This document shows, piece by piece, positions 6,483 through 9,360 of a stretch of DNA of 9,360 nucleotides. The position numbers and the translations under genes are program-made. Below the pieces are notes generated by a model. That model was not told the origin of the DNA. It was given only the letters and a program-made list of their open reading frames with translations, and did no database searches. This DNA comes from Ruminococcaceae bacterium UBA1320 (lineage in GTDB: Bacteria > Bacillota > Clostridia > Oscillospirales > Ethanoligenentaceae). Where the stretch lies: positions 1 through 9,360 of the forward strand of contig DBTI01000181.1 in NCBI GenBank assembly GCA_002306975.1, given 5' to 3'. Every line of letters begins with the position of its first letter. Position 1 is the first letter of the stretch.

Positions 6483-8123
6483 GTGAAAATCAATTCGCTG
6501 TATGAGCTTAAGAAGCACTACAATCCAATTCTTTTAATCCTCTTTACCATAATATCAATATTAATAATCGACTATATTGTCTACATAACAGGTGGGACAT
6601 CAATTGCTTTTACCCATATGATGTATATACCAATAATAATATCTGCGTTTACTTTTGATATTAAGGGTGGCGTGGGCGTTGCTTTGCTGGCAGGATTGAC
6701 ATTAGGACCACTTATGCCTTTAAATGTGTCTGAAGGAATGATGCAAGAGCCAATTAGTTGGATACTGCGAATTATTTTCTTTGTTATTATCGGAACGGTA
6801 ACCAGCCTACTATTTCAACGTATTAAATTGGACAAAGAAAATGAAGTTAAAAAATTATTTATAAATGCAGAAACCGGATATCCGAACAGTAGTAAACTGA
6901 AACTTGATTTAAATGAAATGGTAAACAATAAAGAAAACTTTACGCTGGTTGCATTTAAAATTTTAAATTATGATCAAGTTAACATCTATGTAGATTATGA
7001 AGTCGGGAAGAAATCGGTTTTAAAAGTGTTGGAAATGTTATCGGAACTTTTTGAAAAAAGGAATATATATTCCGTAGATACAAATGAAATGGTCGTCATA
7101 ATGCGCAAATGCAATGTTCAAGATGCTTTTAGAAAAGCACAGGAATTTTTAAGTTTATTTGAAGAACCGACATTTATCGACGGATTACCAATCCATCTTG
7201 TTATTCAGAGTGGTATTGTAAATTTTCCGCTGCATGGCAAAGGAGAAAATGAACTATTTAAGAATATCGGGAAAACCTTTGATCAAGAAGTGTTATATAA
7301 GAATCGAATCGCTATCTATGAAAATTCGATATCACAAAAGCATCAGGAAAATTATGCGATAGTTGTTGCAATCTACGACGCTATAAAATGTAATAAGTTT
7401 ACGATAGTGTATCAGCCCAAAATAAATCTAAGCAGTAATAATGTAATGGGTATAGAGGCACTGTTGCGATGGAATAATGACATTAAAGGGAATATGAATA
7501 TAGGCGAATTAATCAAAATAGCAGAAGATGCCGGAATTATTAGTGAAATAACAAAATGGGTAATCAAAAACGCAATTAATCAACTGAAAGTTTGGCAGGA
7601 CGAGGGAATAAACACAAAAGTAGCAATAAATATTTCACCAAAAGATTTGCAAGATGATTCAATCATTGAATATACCAAAAATTGTATTGCAATGAGTCAG
7701 ATTGATCCGGGTATGATTGAATTTGAGTTAACAGAACGGGCAATAATTGAAAAGAGAATGAAATTGGTTTTAGATTCTATTAGAGATATGGGCCTAAAAA
7801 TTTCACTGGACGATTTTGGAACCGGATATAACTCGTTTATCCATCTTGTTGAAATACCAATAGATTTTGTAAAGATCGATAAGGCCTTTATTGATAATAT
7901 CAAAGATATGCAAACTGGATTTTTAGTTAAAGGTGCTATTAACCTGGTACATAACCTCGGCAAAAAGGTTATAGCAGAAGGTGTCGAGACTCAGGAGCAA
8001 TTGGAAATTTTAAAAAATATGGGTTGCGATAATATCCAGGGATATTATTTCAGCAAACCTTTACCGCCAGAAAAATTAAAAGAATTTATTTTGAAGTATA
8101 ACTATGAACAGATAAGCTTGTGA
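6483..8123 (+). CDS. Membrane cyclic-di-GMP phosphodiesterase (4TM, degenerate GGDEF, EAL)
   Basis: Predicted to hydrolyse c-di-GMP to pGpG. 546 residues. Four hydrophobic helices (about 15-35, 42-58, 62-79 and 91-112) anchor it and may sense a membrane or extracellular cue. Residues about 120-290 have a GGDEF fold, but the signature is VDTNEM (198-203), so it is not a cyclase and may act as a regulatory GTP-binding domain. The EAL domain (about 300-540) keeps the catalytic set: EALLRW (E325), NISPKDL, ELTER, LDDFGTG (D443, D444), VKIDKAF, EGVET (499-503) and QGYYFSKP. It starts with GTG at 6483 after GAGAGGGG (6467-6474) at 8 bases; no better ATG precedes the first helix. It follows the GGDEF gene by 25 bp. 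It is visibly more AT-rich than that gene (many AAT, ATA and AAA codons), hinting that the two were not always together. Confidence 0.92.
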   Translation: MKINSLYELKKHYNPILLILFTIISILIIDYIVYITGGTSIAFTHMMYIPIIISAFTFDIKGGVGVALLAGLTLGPLMPLNVSEGMMQEPISWILRIIFFVIIGTVTSLLFQRIKLDKENEVKKLFINAETGYPNSSKLKLDLNEMVNNKENFTLVAFKILNYDQVNIYVDYEVGKKSVLKVLEMLSELFEKRNIYSVDTNEMVVIMRKCNVQDAFRKAQEFLSLFEEPTFIDGLPIHLVIQSGIVNFPLHGKGENELFKNIGKTFDQEVLYKNRIAIYENSISQKHQENYAIVVAIYDAIKCNKFTIVYQPKINLSSNNVMGIEALLRWNNDIKGNMNIGELIKIAEDAGIISEITKWVIKNAINQLKVWQDEGINTKVAINISPKDLQDDSIIEYTKNCIAMSQIDPGMIEFELTERAIIEKRMKLVLDSIRDMGLKISLDDFGTGYNSFIHLVEIPIDFVKIDKAFIDNIKDMQTGFLVKGAINLVHNLGKKVIAEGVETQEQLEILKNMGCDNIQGYYFSKPLPPEKLKEFILKYNYEQISL

Positions 8124-8263
8124 AGCAAATTTTTATTGTTATAAAATAAGTTTTCATAAATAGTAATCTGAATGACAATAAGCTGGCAGCGGTCACTATA
8201 TCAAAAATCGGATAATTGAAAAAGCAGGCAATAAGCTTGCCGGTAGTTATCATTATTAACAGT

Positions 8264-8305
8264 AAAAGAGCTAACTGATTTTGACTGATCAGTTAGCTCT
8301 TTTTT
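8264..8305. terminator. Terminator after the c-di-GMP operon, bidirectional
   Basis: Perfect 16-bp arms (8264-8279 and 8288-8303, AAAAGAGCTAACTGAT and complement) with an 8-base loop are followed by a T-run to 8305. It lies 140 bases after the EAL stop and fits as the end of the 4496-8123 transcript. The A-rich left edge lets it work on the minus strand too. A small GGCAA/TTGCC hairpin (8227-8241) precedes it. Confidence 0.88.
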
Positions 8306-8396
8306 GTCTCTCGGCGGAATTATTGTTTTTCTCAGTACGCCAAGCATCAAGCGCTGCTTTGGTGCGTTCTGTTTCGATTTTTGAAAAGGAAGCCGG
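8289..8396 (-). pseudogene. Possible gene tail remnant between two terminators
   Basis: A stop-bounded minus-strand frame of 35 codons including its TGA reads PASFSKIETERTKAALDAWRTEKNNNS...RAN with no start codon. Its composition (alternating charged and Ala/Leu residues) looks protein-like, as in an alpha-helical C-terminus, and it ends within the terminator at 8264-8305. A frame this short can arise by chance, so this is only a suspicion; I do not recognise a family. Confidence 0.18.
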
Positions 8397-8425
8397 TCAA
8401 AAAACGAAGCTTTTTGTGATGATAT

Positions 8426-8464
8426 AAAAAACGAAGGGTTTGCAACATGGCAAACCCTTCGTTT
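8426..8464 (-). terminator. Terminator of the XRE repressor gene
   Basis: Arms 8429-8443 and 8450-8464 are perfectly complementary (AAACGAAGGGTTTGC and complement) around a 6-base loop. Read on the minus strand, the hairpin follows directly on the repressor's stop codon (8465-8463), which it partly includes, and ends in a T-run (the A's at 8426-8430). Confidence 0.88.
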
Positions 8465-8708
8465 ACTCCCTGCCCATAAGCCAATCGACCGACACATTAA
8501 GGATGTCTGCCAAAGCATTAAGCTCAAAATCCGTAACTGGACGCTTTTGACCTTCCAGCAGTGAAAGAGCCGGAATGCTCATGTCGATGCCCGCTGTTTG
8601 CAATTTTGTCAAAAGCTCGACTTGTTTCATACCAAGGCCGTTTCGCGCTTCTGTTACGTGAGCGCCAATGATGTTTCTGTCGCCAAGCGGCAATTTCCGT
8701 ATTTTCAT
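8463..8708 (-). CDS. Small XRE-family transcriptional repressor
   Basis: 81 residues, almost entirely one Cro/C1-type helix-turn-helix domain: GAHVTEARNGLGMKQVELLTKL (about 15-36), recognition-helix region SIPALSLLEGQKRPVTD (44-60), then FELNALADILNVSVDWLMG (61-79), a classic XRE ending. There is no sensor or dimerisation domain beyond this. The ATG at 8708 is preceded by AGGGGTGA at a short spacing; an upstream in-frame start at 8792 would run through both operators and the promoter, so it is rejected. Divergent from the SLOG gene, with two palindromes of TATTTGG-type half-sites between them, it most likely represses both genes. The hairpin terminator right at its stop isolates it as a single-gene transcript. 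How repression is relieved is not visible. Confidence 0.88.
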   Translation of the reverse strand: MKIRKLPLGDRNIIGAHVTEARNGLGMKQVELLTKLQTAGIDMSIPALSLLEGQKRPVTDFELNALADILNVSVDWLMGRE

Positions 8709-8742
8709 AATATCACCCCTAAAATTATAATTGACAGGGGTG

Positions 8743-8771
8743 TTGCTATATTTGGTATTACCAAATATAAT
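8743..8771 (+). promoter_or_regulatory. Promoter of the SLOG gene
   Basis: TTGCTA (8743-8748) and a perfect TATAAT (8766-8771) are 17 bases apart, with operator A between them. Expected transcription start is near 8778. A TTGACA at 8731-8736 is also present but lies too far (29 bases) from this -10. Confidence 0.6.
8747..8769. promoter_or_regulatory. Operator A of the XRE repressor (23-bp palindrome)
   Basis: Perfect half-sites TATATTTGGTA and TACCAAATATA surround a single central T (8758). The site fills the spacer between -35 and -10 of the plus-strand promoter and covers the -10 of the minus-strand promoter, so binding would shut both. Confidence 0.75.
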
Positions 8772-8792
8772 ATATTTATTTGGCAATACCAA
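8764..8792 (-). promoter_or_regulatory. Promoter of the XRE repressor gene
   Basis: On the minus strand TTGGTA (8792-8787) and TATATT (8769-8764) have a 17-base spacer. The -35 lies inside operator B and the -10 inside operator A. It overlaps the divergent SLOG promoter, so the two cannot be occupied together. Confidence 0.5.
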
Positions 8793-8795
8793 ATA
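8777..8795. promoter_or_regulatory. Operator B of the XRE repressor (19-bp palindrome)
   Basis: TATTTGGCA-A-TACCAAATA is the same palindrome as operator A with one mismatch (C at 8784). Its centre is 28 bp from that of A. It covers the -35 of the minus-strand promoter and the expected plus-strand transcription start. Confidence 0.7.
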
Positions 8796-8799
8796 TAAA

Positions 8800-8810
8800 A
8801 AGGAGGTGAT
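8800..8810 (+). promoter_or_regulatory. Near-perfect ribosome binding site of the SLOG gene
   Basis: AAGGAGGTGAT matches the 16S anti-Shine-Dalgarno over its full length. Two ATGs follow: 8812 (frame of only 20 codons, closing at 8874) and 8816 (the 156-codon gene). The 9-base spacing from GGAGG favours 8816, while the ATG at 8812 is only 5 bases away. Confidence 0.8.
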
Positions 8811-8815
8811 AATGA

Positions 8816-9286
8816 ATGAAAGATCAAACCTGTTGTTTTTCCGGACACCGGAAGCTGCCCAAAAACAAAATTGAACAAATAGTAAAACGCCTTGACTGTG
8901 AAATAGATAACCTCATCAACCAAGGCATAACGGACTTTATTTCTGGAGGTGCACTTGGCTTCGACCAGATTGCTGCCTCACTGATAATCGCCAAGAAAGA
9001 GATGGGAAGGAGGATCCGTTTGATTTTTGCTCTGCCCTGCAAATGTCAGGACAAACTTTGGAATGTTGAGCAGAAGATGCTTTATCGTTCTTTGCTTGCA
9101 GAGGCCGATGAGATTACTTATATTTCGGAGGAATATATCGACGGCTGCATGAAAAAACGCAATAAATATATGGTAGACCATTCGTCCTATTGCATTTGTG
9201 CACTCTTGCGTACTTTTAACGGAACCGATCAAACGGTAAGATATGCAAGGCAAAAAGGACTGAGCGTTATCAATGTGGCGGAGTAG
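8816..9286 (+). CDS. SLOG-superfamily protein, DUF1273-like (YpsA/YoqJ type)
   Basis: 156 residues with a Rossmann-like fold of the SLOG superfamily (related to DprA and LOG proteins), members of which bind nucleotides or nucleotide-derived ligands. Motifs in order: TCCFSGHR (5-12), then the glycine-rich SGGALGFDQIAA (43-54), LIFALPCKCQDKLW (69-82), the conserved CMKKRNKYMVDHS block (111-123), and NGTDQTVRYARQKG (135-148). Length is typical for the small single-domain family, and all the main motifs are present, so it appears functional. No signal peptide or membrane helix. The biochemical role is not established for most members; B. subtilis YpsA has been linked to cell division, and related proteins are common on phages and mobile elements. 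Here it is under an adjacent XRE repressor with overlapping operators, unlike a housekeeping gene. No convincing terminator follows before the window end. Confidence 0.85.
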   Translation: MKDQTCCFSGHRKLPKNKIEQIVKRLDCEIDNLINQGITDFISGGALGFDQIAASLIIAKKEMGRRIRLIFALPCKCQDKLWNVEQKMLYRSLLAEADEITYISEEYIDGCMKKRNKYMVDHSSYCICALLRTFNGTDQTVRYARQKGLSVINVAE

Positions 9287-9335
9287 TTCACTATTGGGTG
9301 CTCATTTTGCCCGCCAACCCAACCTATTAACCACC

Positions 9336-9360
9336 GCTGGACTGTTGACTGCTGGACTGT
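9336..9360. repeat. Start of a 15-bp-period direct repeat at the window edge
   Basis: GCTGGACTGT occurs at 9336-9345 and again at 9351-9360, separated by TGACT, giving a 15-base period. The second copy is cut by the window end, so a longer tandem array beyond it is possible but unseen. Confidence 0.5.

Noticed and set aside
4457..8200. Near-identical CAGCGGT(A/C)ACTATA at 4457-4470 and 8187-8200, flanking the c-di-GMP operon
   Set aside because: It could suggest cassette boundaries, but a 13-of-14 match between two places in a window this size is expected several times by chance, and the similarity does not extend cleanly.
8399..8436. Direct repeat AAAAAACGAAG at 8399-8409 and 8426-8436
   Set aside because: Short and low in complexity; the second copy is part of the XRE terminator arm and T-run, which explains it.
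8709..8792. N-terminal extension of the XRE repressor to 8792
   Set aside because: It runs through both operators and the overlapping promoters, and the XRE domain starts after 8708.
9294..9322. TTGGGT/ACCCAA inverted repeat after the SLOG gene
   Set aside because: Only 6-bp arms with a 17-base loop and no T-run, so not a convincing terminator.

Overview
The window looks like a chromosomal segment of a Gram-positive anaerobe of the Clostridia (Bacillota). The support is the style of the proteins (FtsW/RodA-type SEDS protein, GuaA with the clostridial FGGQYNQLIARRVRE start), strong AGGAGG-type ribosome binding sites, and intrinsic terminators with T-runs. I cannot place it to genus. Positions 1-2379 read as core genome. 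The AT-richer remainder, with promoters under repressor control and a decayed gene, reads as accessory DNA lying next to a known insertion hotspot, the 3' end of guaA.

Layout. (1) 1-792: C-terminal part of a RodA/FtsW-type SEDS glycan polymerase, cut by the window edge. (2) 847-2379: complete guaA (GMP synthase), ending in the GAGTGGGAATA(A) sequence used as attachment site by guaA-targeting elements, framed by a symmetric 10-bp inverted repeat and followed by a terminator. (3) 2578-3189 (-): a LexA-like repressor with an XRE-type DNA-binding domain and an S24 self-cleavage domain. It is divergent from a small two-helix membrane protein (3374-3622, +). Between them lie three evenly spaced palindromes (TGCACG-N6-CGTGCA type), two perfect and one degenerate, positioned over both promoters. 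(4) 3623-4495: gene-poor stretch with a 20-bp perfect hairpin, a promoter, and a PHP-domain gene broken by three in-frame stops. (5) 4496-8123: a two-gene cyclic-di-GMP unit made of a cytoplasmic LacI-type sugar-binding-like sensor fused to GGDEF (synthesis) and a four-helix membrane protein with a degenerate GGDEF and an intact EAL (breakdown). (6) 8463-9286: a small XRE repressor (-) divergent from a SLOG/DUF1273 (YpsA/YoqJ-like) Rossmann protein (+), with two palindromic operators lying inside overlapping divergent promoters.

How they work together. The two repressor/target pairs share one design: a transcription factor and a divergent gene of unclear biochemical role, with palindromes in the shared control region. 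In the first pair the S24 domain predicts derepression by RecA-stimulated self-cleavage after DNA damage, so the membrane protein would be a damage-induced effector. In the second the XRE protein would hold both itself and the SLOG protein down. The c-di-GMP pair would couple a cytoplasmic small-molecule signal to synthesis and a membrane signal to degradation. No integrase, transposase, tRNA, rRNA or CRISPR array is visible.
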